A stretch of DNA of 64,000 nt from Agrypnia vestita (lineage: Eukaryota; Arthropoda; Insecta; Trichoptera; Phryganeidae): contig JADDOH010004264.1 of NCBI GenBank assembly GCA_016648135.1, positions 1 through 64,000 of the forward strand, written 5' to 3'. Of the stretch, positions 54,650 to 64,000 are shown one piece after another (within the stretch, counting starts at the first letter, position 1; every line of letters begins with the position of its first letter). The notes under the pieces were generated by a model. It had not been told where the DNA came from, ran no database searches, and saw only the letters and a list, made by a program, of their open reading frames with translations. A program made the position numbers and the translations under genes.

Positions 54650-55151
54650 TCAGAATATTTTGAGTTTGTTCAAATCTTTCAGAACAGTGCTGGATTTATG
54701 TCACAGAGACATTATTAATCAATTAATGTATATTATAGATATCTCACAGAGACGAAACTGTATTTATTATGGGAAAGTAGGTATAGAAGTCATTTGGGTG
54801 TACATAGGACTTATGACCTATCTTTTTATGGTTGGCTTAAGTGATCACTTTACACAATTGTAACATTCGCCATTTCCACCCATTGTATATATGTTCAAAT
54901 TGAGTGGAAAGCTTTCACATATGAGTTGTAAGCGCCTTTCCATTTTGAACATATATACAACTTCCAAAAAATGAATAAGCATGGTATATTCTATCATGGG
55001 TGGAAATGGCGAATGTTACAATTGTGTAAAGTGATCACTTAAGCCAACCATAAGATAGGTCATAAGTCCTATGTACACCCAAATGACTTCTATACCTACT
55101 TTCCCATAATAAATACAGTTTCGTCTCTGTGAGATATCTATAATATACATT
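54650..55151 (-). mobile_element. GATC-palindrome foldback element (copy 5, long form), 12-bp target duplication
   Basis: AACATTATCAAT flanks at 54638-54649 and 55152-55163. The tail end (TCAGAATATTTTGAGTTTG) is on the left. The two arms (54723-54883 and 54999-55151) are nearly identical inverse copies, each with AAGTGATCACTT. The loop has its own inverted GTATATATGTTCAAAT. The best copy for defining the family. Confidence 0.85.
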
Positions 55152-55269
55152 AACATTATCAATCCTCCAAGTTATCCTTTGAACAAGTATTAATAGTTAT
55201 GAGAAAACGTAGGAATAGTAATATATGCATTAGAGCACTGCAGGTAGAAAGGCTTGTTCTTGAATCCTT

Positions 55270-55480
55270 TCACAACCCAGAAACAAGTGGCCACTTCACT
55301 ACGTTATTAAATGGAGGCTTTATTGGTTTGACCCAGATTCTAAGCAGAGAAATATAAACCTTGAACCCTCCGCCTGAGCCAGTCACCAGAGTGCAAGTCC
55401 GGAGTGATGCATTATCTTCAAGGAGTGAGAAATTCAATGTTAAAATGCAACAATATTTCATTTATTTATTTATTAACACC
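55270..55480. other. No feature recognised
   Basis: Short unassigned stretch before a LINE relic. Confidence 0.3.
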
Positions 55481-55484
55481 GTGC

Positions 55485-55876
55485 GAATCTTTGGTCGATA
55501 GAGTGAGGAATGAACAAATTAGAAGTGAATGCAATGCTGGCTGTAGTGTGGTAAATAGAATAAAGAAAGGAGCGCTGAGACGGTTTGGTCATGTGGAACG
55601 TATGAACGAGGAAAGGATGGTTAAGAAAATATATGAGGCGAATGTTGAAGGCAACAGGAATAGAGGGCGTCCGCGAAAGACCTGGCACGATCAGGTACCA
55701 CAAGTATTTGAGGATGGCCCTTTTAAAAGCCGCAACAACCGTAGAACGTGTATGAGAAGATGTATGAATGTGGCCGAAGCAAAAGTGGTGTGCCAGGATA
55801 GAAGAGTGCGGCGTTCAATCCTCTCTACCTACCCCTGCAGGGAAACGGCGTGATGGTTAGTTAGTTAGTTAGTTAG
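55485..55876 (+). pseudogene. 5'-truncated LINE C-terminus with (TTAG)n tail
   Basis: Plus strand reads VDRVRNEQIRSECNAGCSVV, KGALRRFGHVERMNEERMVK, KIYEANVEGNRNRGRPRKTW and HDQV to a stop near 55853. Then (TTAG)n runs 55857-55876. RVRNE...LRWxGHVxRM...GRPRKxW is a standard LINE ending. The coding part is intact but 5'-truncated. Confidence 0.8.
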
Positions 55877-55879
55877 CGA

Positions 55880-56190
55880 ATTAGCGTTAAAAAATATATA
55901 TTTGATAACGAAGTACTGTATGAAATTATAAGCAGAAACTGTCCGAATCCATTGTAATATGTCACAATACAATGGAAGGATCGAGAAAGGCTTATAGCTA
56001 TCTAGATTGATCTACAATATTCAGGAGACGCCCGGAATAGCCTAGAAGCGACGAGAACCTTTTCCTAAATAATAGAAAGAAACAGAATCTTCTCGAGCAT
56101 TCGAAACTAACGTGATCGTGTATAAATAGCTGGTTTAGGCCGCGTGCCCAGTTGTGGAATTTCAGAGTGACAGATATCGATCGAAATAAT
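55880..56190. other. Unassigned; possible LTR promoter-like patch
   Basis: GTGTATAAATAGCTGG (TATA-like) at about 56118 is followed by GTGGAATTTCAGAGTGACAG. It might be part of an LTR. No ends identified. Confidence 0.3.
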
Positions 56191-56199
56191 CGAGCGAGT

Positions 56200-56364
56200 T
56201 CTTAATTAATAATCTCAGTAATGTACTCAGTAAAAATATCACAAAGGATTATCATTAAAGTAATACTGAACAAAAATCTACGTTTCCAACAAATGATCTC
56301 TTTAAATTGTTTCCAGTACCAAACGCAGATGATATTTTCAAGCAAGTTTCTATATTAAAAATAT
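56200..56364 (+). pseudogene. Older LINE fragment, part 1 (left of the nested insertion)
   Basis: Plus strand reads QRIIIKVILNKN and, after a one-base change, PTNDLFKLFPVPNADDIFK then QVSILKI up to the insertion point. This matches the same protein region as LRVI...SDRLFREFNVLDVRQLF in the fragment at 36145. The frame continues across the insertion into 61777. Confidence 0.7.
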
Positions 56365-56456
56365 TTTTTTTTTTTTTTTTTTTAAATTTAATGGCTTGTC
56401 ACCCAGTAAAAGGATGTTATTGCCAAAAACTAGTCAATAGGTCATCGACATAAACA

Positions 56457-59400
56457 TTACAGCTCAATGCAATTACTCTCTAAAAATCGTAGTAACACTT
56501 TCAATACTTCCCGTCGGCAGTCTGTAAGCAAGAGCTGGATATTTGTAGGGAAAGGGACATTAAGATCTGCAAGATCCTGGAGTAGGGACTGAGTACCGAC
56601 ATTTAAAATGCAATTGAAAAACAAGTGGTTCAAATCCTCCTCCTCTTGTCCACACTCACAGATTGAGGAGTTAAGAACATGAATTTTTGCAAGGTGTAAG
56701 CGGATAGAGCAATGACCCAGACGCATTCGGCAAACCATTGAAGTCTCCCTCTTGCTCAATCTGATCCTGTGAAACCAGGTTCGAGATGGGATAAGTGGCT
56801 GAATAGCGGCGTAGTGTCGACCTTTTGACATTTTAGTGAGGTCCCAATGAGACTGCCACTGAAGTGCGGCATCGTTTCTTGTAATATTGAAAAGATCGCT
56901 CACTGGAATAGTGGAAAATGTGGCATCCCCCTGTGAGATTGCATTTTTAGCCAGCGAGTCTACCATTTCATTACCAGGGATGCCTACATGACTCGGAATC
57001 CAAGCCAAAACAATTTCAAATTTATCCAAGGAAAGGTCGTGAATTATACTCCGAATTTCCATGCAGATCTGATCATCAGGGTGCCGAAAGGGGCTGGATT
57101 TAATTTTGAGCAGAGAACTTAAGGAATCTGAAAGAATAAGGCACTTCTTTGATTGTTTTGGTTTACATGATTTTAGCGCTTCTCGGATTGCCAAGCACTC
57201 AGCAGTAAAAATGGATGTCTCTTTAGGGAGTTGAAATATACCTTGGATACCATCATTTGGACAATAAAACGCAGCACCCGTACAGCCGGTTGCCTGGAGT
57301 TTGGATCCGTCAGTGAAAATTTGAGTCCAGCCATACCATTCTTTATTTATTATTTCAGAAAATATTCTCTTAGGGTTAGGAGTGAATTTGTCAATTCCCA
57401 AGGAAATGACTTTAGGGGAAAAAATGTGATTAGAAAAAGGAAATTTGTAGATAGGGAGAACAGGGTTTGATTGAACTCGAGGGATGAAACTCCCCAATCT
57501 GGAGAAGCTCCGAGTCAAAAGAGGAGGAGTTTTGCCTTTCCAATATGCACTTGACTTTGTGAGATCAAGGAGGGATTGAGAAATAGCAAGAATAGGGTGG
57601 TTGGGGACCCTGAAACACTTTATAGTAAAATTGTCAGCTAAATATTGCCTTCTGATTGCGAGAGGGGGCTCCAATGTTTCCACCTGCAATGCATTAATCG
57701 GAGATGATCTCATGGCTCCAATAATCAACCTCAAGCATTTTGACTGAATTTTGTCTAGTTTTATTCCTAAATATTTCGGAAGAGGATCAAGCAAAAAACT
57801 AGCATAATCTATATGGTTCCGGATAAAGGCATTATACATGAGTTTCAGAGTTAAAGGATGAGATCCCCACCATACACCTGATGTCGCACGGAGGAGGTTC
57901 AATTTCGTTTCGCACTTAGAGACCATGGAGTTTACTTGGGAGGCCCAATTTAATTTTCTATTGAAGATAATGCCTAAAAATTTTATTTCATTGGCGAGTG
58001 GGATACTGAAGCCATCAAATGTGACACACGTCTGGGAAATACGATGTTTTCTTGAGAAAACTATGGCCTGACTTTTTGAGGGGGCCATTTCGAGTCCATT
58101 GGAGATAAGCCAGGAGTTGAGCCCCGAGAGAGCTCTAGCAAGCTTCTTTAAAGCAACATGTATATCCTTATCAGAGCAGTAAATTGCTATGTCATCCGCG
58201 TATTGGAGTATGGAGCATATCTCTCGAATGGACTCTTCAAGGTCAGCAGTAAATAAACTATACAGAAGGGGGCTGAGGACCGAACCTTGCGGGAGTCCCT
58301 TCCAAAGATTTCTGATTAATTTATGAGACGGACCATCTATTAAGATCGTCCTTTCACATAAAATATTAAAGACTAGTTGTACTAATTTTAATGGAAGACC
58401 CAGTTTTATAAGCTTATATTTTAATAAGATAGGGCTCACATTGTCATACGCACCACGAATGTCAATAAAGGCTGCTGCAGTACACTTACCGAGAGAAAGA
58501 GATATTCTAATATCTGAGGTAAGAATACTCAGGTTGTCAAAAACAGATTTCTTTTTGCGAAAACCAAATTGAGAGGACGAAAGGAGTTCATTATGTTCTG
58601 CATACCAATCAATACGGTTTTTAATCATATGTTCAACCACCTTCAGCATGCAAGAAGATAGGGCTATTGGGCGGTAAGAGCATCCAAAATCTGGGTCTTT
58701 ATTTGGTTTTAGGATTGGGAGAACCAATTGGGCTTTCCATTCCTCAGGAATTTGTCCAGTTTCAAATATTTTATTAATGACAAATAAGTAATAATTTAAA
58801 GTGGAGGTGGGAAAATGTTGAATCATGATATAGGATATTTTATCCAGCCCGGGCGAGGAATTTTTAAGGTTTTGAAGAGGATAGGTTAATTCTTGAATAG
58901 CAAAAGGAGCATCCAACCAAGACGTGGGACTTGAAAAATGAGTTAAAGATGGAGATTCACTGATATGAGGCACATGTGGAGGTGCCAGATTGTCAGCAAA
59001 CACTCCTAGCCATAGATTGTTGGAAGACCGTTTAACGGAAGGAATAAAAGATGAGCGATACTTACGGATCATTGTCCATACAGTAGAAATAGGAGTAGTG
59101 GGGGATATAGAAGTACAAAACTGTTGCCAACCCTTTCTTTTTTTCTTTCTTAAAAATTTTTTGGTTTGAGCCTGAGTTTTTTTGACAACTAAGTAATTAG
59201 CCATACTCATATCTTTTTTGTAGGTAGACATAGCAGTTTTACGCCTTCTTACGGCCTGGGTACATTCTTCATCCCACCAGGGGGGAGAGGCGGGGAATTT
59301 TGGGTTAGGGTTTGATTTTGGGATGCTTTTGTCTGCTGCATGTTGGATAATTGAAATTAATTGAGAAAATGTTGATTGAATTTCCTCAGAGGTAATATGC

Positions 59401-60154
59401 AAAGGGAGGGGAGCGGTAGAGGATTCAAGGAGTTCGCGGAAGTGGTTCCAATTTGCTTTTTTAAAATTAAATTTAGGAACTCTTTTTACAGGAGATTTGG
59501 GTGATTTTGAGACAAATGAGAGGATTATAGGGAAATGGTCACTAGAGTGTGGATCTCCTAGTATTGACCAACTGGTTGACGCTGCTAAGGAATTGGAACA
59601 GATAGACAGATCCACCGCACTGGCTCGTTGAGACGGGGGACTGAACCTAGTGGGAGAGCCATCATTGAGGATAATTAGGTTATTATCGTCAATGAATGAA
59701 ATAATATTAGTTCCAGATCGATCACAAAACGCACTGCCCCATGACTGAGAGTGAGCATTGAGATCTCCAAGAATAAAAAAAGAAGAAGGAAGAAGAGAGA
59801 TAACTGAGTTCCAAGCATCAATGTCGAATGTGCCATTGGGGGGCAGTATACTGAAACATATCCCACATCATTGACTTTAGCACCTACTATTTGGAATGAG
59901 GGAAAGGACGGAAGAGGGATTTGAGAAAAGGAAAAGGAATTTTTTATAAGTAGGGCTACTCCGCCCTTGCCATCTGGACGGTCATCCCTGAGACAGGAGA
60001 ATCCTGGGATCTTAAACAGATAGTTCTGCTTAAACCAGGTCTCTGATATTGCTGCTATATCTATATTGTAAGTTTTTAGTAGAGAAACTATTTCATGTTT
60101 ATTACAAACAGCACTACGGCTGTTCCACTGAAGGATTTGAACATCGGAGGCCAT
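56457..60154 (-). pseudogene. LINE ORF2: endonuclease, reverse transcriptase, RNase H; one frameshift
   Basis: About 1,230 codons if read through. The start is ATG at 60154. Endonuclease (about 1-230): QWNSRSA, SETWF, GDLNAHSQSWG and SSDHFPI, the expected metal- and DNA-binding residues. Reverse transcriptase (about 400-760): SSPGLDKISY, LPQGSVLSPLLYSLF and the catalytic YADD. RNase H (about 945-1075): FTDGS, TAECLA, SDS and HVGIPGNEMVD, with all four acidic positions. The C-terminal CECG...H...C motif is near 1165-1185. A run of six C (minus strand, about 59846-59841) shifts the frame inside the endonuclease; the downstream frame picks up exactly where the upstream one leaves. Without a frameshift-correcting event no full protein is made. 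Confidence 0.9.
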
Positions 60155-61595
60155 TATGAAGGGAGTTAAGAGATGAAATTATAGAAGCAGCGTTGGACGG
60201 TAAAGAATTGCTATTAGAAATTAAATTAATGAGTATCATAAGTAAAGTCTGAATAAAAGAAGAATTTTCATTGCTAATGGCATTTGACAGGGGAGTAGAT
60301 GGTGGAAGAGTAGGAGTTTTTGATGGTTGGCTAATATTAGAAGTAATGACATTGGATGGGTTAGAACTATAAGAGAACAGTTGATCATTATGTCCTTGTC
60401 TGTCATATCCCGGAGAGCTAGGAACTTTTGATTTAGGATTATGGTATACGGTTTTACGGAAAGAGGTAGCAGGAAGATTAGGTGTAAAGAGGCAACTCTG
60501 GGGAGTTTGAGTAACGGGAGGTTGAGATGAGACATTGGCAAATGATTTTTTGGAAATCGAGAAAATTTTGGATGCTTGAAAATATGATGCATTATTGGCG
60601 GCCATATATTGTTTTATGTTTTTTTGTCTGGTTAATTCTGGACATGAAAAACTAGTCGCCGTATGATTACCTGAACAGTTCACGCAGGTGGGGACATCGG
60701 GAGGATTTGGGCATTGATTGGTAAGATGATTTTCACCGCACTTGAAGCATCGAGGAGAGGATCTACATGTCACCTTAGAGTGTCCATAGCGGAGACAATT
60801 ATAACACTGAATGGTTGGGAAAGTGTACAGTTCTACCGGCAGAGAATTGTACAAGAGATATACGTGAGAAGGAAGGGTTTGGCCTTCAAAAGTGAGGACC
60901 ACTGTTTGTGATGGTTTCCATGTGACAGTACCAGAGGAAGTATCTTTATAGTTTAGGCGTCTAGCCTTTACAACTTTACCAATATTTTGTGAAGTAGAGA
61001 TATACGAAATTATTTCTTCCTCTGAAAGATCAACGGATATGCCACGTACGAGACCCAGGCGGGTAACATTAAAGGATGGAACGTAAGCTTTGAATTTATT
61101 ATTTTGTGAGTTGCTAAAACTTGATACAAAATTGTTTGCCAAAGCTCCTGATTCAAATTCAACAGAGATTTTATATCTACCTTCTGCCTTAATACCATCT
61201 GGGCGAATGCCTTTTGTTTTTTGTTGCAAAATATGTTTACCAAAATCGATTGGGTGGATTGTACCTCGTTCTGTTCTCTGAACATAGACCAGAAAAGGGG
61301 ATACTGCTGAATCAGAGTACAACAGTTGAGGATGAGGAAGAGGACCCTGAGGAGCAGAAGAAGGCTCTAAAGCTGGGATTATTGAAGGCGTAGGGGAGAT
61401 AGGAGGAGACGCAACGATGGTAGAGGGCTTGGGTCTTATTTTTGAAGATCTTTTTTCAATTTTCCTTTTTTTAAAAGCTGAAAAAGAGGAATCCTCCGAG
61501 GAATCCGAGTCCTCCAAAGGAAAACGCGACATTCCTCCCATGGTAGATGGTGAAGGATGAGGATCAGGGGGATCCGGAGGTTTTAAGTCCTCCAT
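60114..61595 (-). CDS. LINE ORF1, gag-like nucleic-acid-binding protein
   Basis: 493 residues, intact. The N-terminus is proline- and serine-rich with an acidic DSDSSEDSS run (about residues 28-36) and a basic KKRKIEKRSSKIRPK cluster, a likely nuclear localisation signal. A conserved central part precedes three zinc knuckles at about 263-325: CYNCLRYGHSKVTC, CFKCGENHLTNQC and a third CVNCSGNH...C with a longer last spacing. The C-terminus is serine/proline/asparagine-rich. In this group ORF1 protein binds the element RNA and packages it with ORF2 protein. It overlaps ORF2 by 41 bp in another frame. Start chosen at the first ATG after the 5' UTR. Confidence 0.9.
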   Translation of the reverse strand: MEDLKPPDPPDPHPSPSTMGGMSRFPLEDSDSSEDSSFSAFKKRKIEKRSSKIRPKPSTIVASPPISPTPSIIPALEPSSAPQGPLPHPQLLYSDSAVSPFLVYVQRTERGTIHPIDFGKHILQQKTKGIRPDGIKAEGRYKISVEFESGALANNFVSSFSNSQNNKFKAYVPSFNVTRLGLVRGISVDLSEEEIISYISTSQNIGKVVKARRLNYKDTSSGTVTWKPSQTVVLTFEGQTLPSHVYLLYNSLPVELYTFPTIQCYNCLRYGHSKVTCRSSPRCFKCGENHLTNQCPNPPDVPTCVNCSGNHTATSFSCPELTRQKNIKQYMAANNASYFQASKIFSISKKSFANVSSQPPVTQTPQSCLFTPNLPATSFRKTVYHNPKSKVPSSPGYDRQGHNDQLFSYSSNPSNVITSNISQPSKTPTLPPSTPLSNAISNENSSFIQTLLMILINLISNSNSLPSNAASIISSLNSLHNGLRCSNPSVEQP

Positions 61596-61776
61596 TAAGG
61601 ATGGAGAAACGGAAATTCGTTAATATGCTACAATACAACAAAATATAAACTAAATACAAAGGGAAAAAAAGGTTATAAATATCTGTTTTATCCAAAATAA
61701 GTAATTATCCAAGAGAGCAAGCACAAACACAACTGTCACTTTGCAAATTTGCAACAATACTCCCTATTAAAAATAT

Positions 61777-62290
61777 GTAAAGAAAAAAAACCTTATAGAA
61801 AACCAGGAATATTTCAAACTTATGAGAAATGGAAACCAATTTATAATGCCTAAATGTACAACAACCCAAATGCAGCATCACTATATTTATAAAGCCATTA
61901 ATTACTATAATAACTTACCTATCGAGATACGATGCATCAGTAACCTCGCAGAGCAAATAAAAAAAAAAAAAATTTCCTCAAATCAAACTTAAATTCACAA
62001 ATCATTTAATTCAGCTTCAAAATAACTACAATACTTTTATTATCATTTTATCTTACTGTATTTATAAATAACTTGTATATGCTATGTACCTATATATTAT
62101 AATAAGGAATAAGAACTGTGGCTCCCTCATCAGACTCAAGAGCTTCTCTGTATTGATGAGGTCTACATGACTACCAAGTAATTAAAAAAAAAAGTTTAAT
62201 CTGATATGTATATATAAAAACTGTATTTGTATCATAAATTAAATAAATAAAAAAATAAAAAATAAAAATAAAATGAGAAGAAATAAATAA
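61777..62290 (+). pseudogene. Older LINE fragment, part 2, with 3'-UTR hairpin and A-rich tail
   Basis: Plus strand continues part 1: KEKKPYRKPGIFQTYEKW in the same frame, then after a frame change TTTQMQHHYIYKAINYYNNL and PIEIRCISNLAEQIK. This is the C-terminus of a CR1/Jockey-like LINE. In the 3' UTR CCTCATCA (62125-62132) pairs perfectly with TGATGAGG (62154-62161), inner AGAG/CTCT. An AAATAAATAAAAAAATAAAA tail ends near 62290. Confidence 0.75.
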
Positions 62291-62329
62291 ATGCTATTAC
62301 TACGTAAGAGGATTGGATGTAATGTTGTA

Positions 62330-62538
62330 ACGAGTGTTGAATATAGTGTTTCCAGCGATAATAAAGAGTTCACATAAGCGAGTGAAAGCTTAGGAAATAG
62401 TATAATTTAAATAATATCTGGGTAAGTTTTATTCATGTTAAGTGACTTTGTCCATTTAATAATTAATCAGTCACTAAATTGATGAATCTATGATTAATTC
62501 ACAGTATTATTTGCCTTCCGCAGCCATGACCCGTGACA
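62330..62538 (-). mobile_element. Candidate LTR fragment, TGTCACG family (copy 4, minus)
   Basis: Minus strand begins TGTCACGGGTCATGGCTGCG, GAAGG, matching copy 3 (47280). TTATCGCTGGAAACAC lies 200 bp on. The far end is not defined. Confidence 0.45.
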
Positions 62539-62689
62539 GCATGTTACACTGGGCAACACACATTTTAATGCCAGCGATTTTTTTAACTATATTTTTATAA
62601 ATGTTTGTTCAGGGAGTATAAATGTATCATTACCAGCTGCAAAATCTATTTAAACTATGTCTCTAACGTAGTCCATACGAACACGAAAA

Positions 62690-62875
62690 AAAAATTTTTT
62701 GAATATATATACAACATTAAAAAATTTGATGATTTGTAGATGTTCTACAGGTAGCATTGGTGAAAGTTGTATTGTGTAAAGTAATCACTTAAGCCAGTTC
62801 ATATAAGCTCTGGGCCACGCCCCATATAAATAGCTTCGTCTCTGTGAGACTTCTATAATTTATATTAATTTATTG
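62690..62875 (-). mobile_element. GATC-palindrome foldback element, partial copy
   Basis: TGTATTGTGTAAAGTAATCA, CTTAAGCCAGTTCATATAAG and TTCGTCTCTGTGAGACTTC match one arm. The palindrome has one change (GTAATCAC). Confidence 0.6.
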
Positions 62876-62879
62876 ATTT

Positions 62880-63885
62880 TTTAACTGTCTCCGTGTAATT
62901 TTTGGGTGCAGATTTGGTATATCAGATTTAGTTTTTGAGATATACCCTATTCGCCTCTTTTAGAATAGAATCATCTTATTTTTAACTTATGTACATTTCA
63001 CTTTAGTACTTTTACTATTTGATCCAACAGCTATTTAAAAAAATAAAATAAAAAACTTATGAGAACAAAGTTTTTATCATAAATCCTTTATTTGCGAGGT
63101 TTGTAGTTTTTTATACCTTCTTTTGTTTTCTTGACTATTTTTTATATCATTTGTATCACTTTGGTACCAAATTAAATTCAAGATAATCAGGATAATCGTT
63201 TCTTTAATATTTATATTATTTTGTTAATTATCTCTGACATTTAGATACGACGGAAGTTTTTACAGAATAACAACTAGCTTTGTTTTATAGCGATTCTAAA
63301 TAAAGATATAAATTCTAAAGTTTCCACGATTTTAATAATTATAGAATAGTACCAGAAATGAGGTACTTGCCCGAACATTTGAGATAAATTTGAATTTTTT
63401 TGTGTACCTGTGTATATGTGTGACCCTAAATGTATGTAAGAATGCATTGTCAACGACATCAAGTCGATGTGCAAAATTTCAGCTCGATTGGATGACATGA
63501 AGTATGTTGATTTGAGTTTGAATTTGCAATTAAAATAAAATACAAAGTAAGGTTTTTATTTCACATAGTAGATAAATATAATTTACCTTCCATTTATATC
63601 ACTTTTCAATTTAAAAAAAATTATATGACTTTCTAGCATGGATCGATAACTAAAAATATTCAATTATACTTACTTAAGGTTAAGTGTATGTACGTAATTC
63701 TGATTCTCTCGAAACTAGTAGTGAAAAAATAAAATAATTTTTAAAACTCAAGTAGAGATAACATTGTACAATAAATACATAGTAAATAAATATATAGTAA
63801 TGTTAATGAAAACCCATAAGAAAAAAAATAACAAAAGGAGAAAATAAAAGTTACTACTTATACAACCATATAAATATACAACACT
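62880..63885. other. AT-rich, one family B-like snippet
   Basis: TTTCAGCTCGATTGGATGAC at about 63477 matches the family B core. No other part of the family is recognisable. Otherwise nothing. Confidence 0.3.
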
Positions 63886-63887
63886 CC

Positions 63888-64000
63888 AAATTTTATAGTT
63901 GTATGGTCGATCGTGGGTGCAATTGATCATTGCATTATTTGGTGTTCGCCAGCCAATGACAGGTCGTAAGCCCTGCAAATGCCCAAAAAAGACGGAAAAA
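63888..64000. mobile_element. GATC-palindrome foldback element, diverged end fragment
   Basis: CGATCGTGGGTGCAATTGATC, GCCAGCCAATGACAGGTCGT and AAGCCCTGCAAATGCCC resemble the arm of the diverged copy at 23800. It is cut by the window edge. Confidence 0.4.

Larger units (their letters stand above)
56365..61764 (-). mobile_element. Near-intact two-ORF LINE with RNase H, 12-bp target duplication
   Basis: About 5.4 kb on the minus strand. 5' end GGGAGTATTGTTGC at 61764, ~170-bp 5' UTR, ORF1 (61595-60114), ORF2 (60154-56457, one frameshift), ~70-bp 3' UTR, poly(A) of 19-20. Target duplication TATTAAAAATAT at 56353-56364 and 61765-61776. A G-run start plus poly(A) and duplication argue for a full-length insertion. 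RNase H and three ORF1 zinc knuckles suggest the I or a related Jockey-group clade. With one repairable-looking defect it is the youngest large element here. Confidence 0.9.

Noticed and set aside
57231..57470. Plus-strand frames inside the large LINE (also 60714-60911 and 61090-61281)
   Set aside because: Shadows of ORF1 and ORF2 on the opposite strand; no independent evidence.
1..64000. CRISPR array, bacterial operons or viral insertion
   Set aside because: No regularly spaced direct repeats with unique spacers, no Shine-Dalgarno-type gene runs, and no viral replication or capsid reading frame was recognised; all recognisable proteins are transposon-derived.

Overview
This window looks like repeat-dominated nuclear DNA from an insect with a large, AT-rich genome. 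The evidence is many non-LTR retrotransposon (LINE) fragments of arthropod type, a short TTAGG run (the common insect telomere unit), hAT- and pogo-like DNA transposons, and almost no open host reading frames. A beetle is my guess from the general repeat style; the sequence does not prove it. I see no rRNA gene, no functional tRNA gene, no CRISPR array and no complete host protein gene.

Layout. 1-1066: two 5'-truncated minus-strand LINEs, the first with a hexanucleotide tail. 1.36-9.6 kb: foldback elements, an inverted pair of tRNA-derived SINEs, a hammerhead-bearing element with a 13-bp target duplication, a pogo-like transposon inserted in another repeat (TA duplication), and LINE relics. 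9.1-34 kb: many copies of two foldback families, a small hAT element with an 8-bp duplication, a Helitron-like fragment carrying heat-shock-element arrays, and more LINE tails. 33.9-34.65 kb: the one GC-rich block resembling the start of a host gene, with a candidate first coding exon on the minus strand. 34.7-55.9 kb: a perfect palindrome, LINE 3' ends with hairpins, solo-LTR-like sequences, tandem repeats and further hammerhead-like motifs. 56.36-61.76 kb: an almost intact two-ORF LINE (gag-like ORF1; ORF2 with endonuclease, reverse transcriptase and RNase H) flanked by a 12-bp duplication and inserted inside an older LINE copy. 61.8-64 kb: the rest of that older LINE, an LTR fragment and foldback fragments.

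The four observations I rate highest are these. (1) A foldback family carries the palindrome AAGTGATCACTT and has unequal, slightly ragged ends. Five copies are each flanked by perfect 11-12 bp duplications. (2) Hammerhead-ribozyme-like motifs occur repeatedly, in at least three sequence classes, each with a self-complementary stem III. (3) A Helitron-like fragment holds three blocks of in-phase heat-shock-element units. (4) Several LINE copies share a 3'-UTR hairpin whose stem changes in sequence while keeping its pairing.

The intact LINE is the only plausible source of mobilisation enzymes in the window. Nearly everything else is non-autonomous or dead. All calls rest on reading the sequence; no alignment or database search was run.
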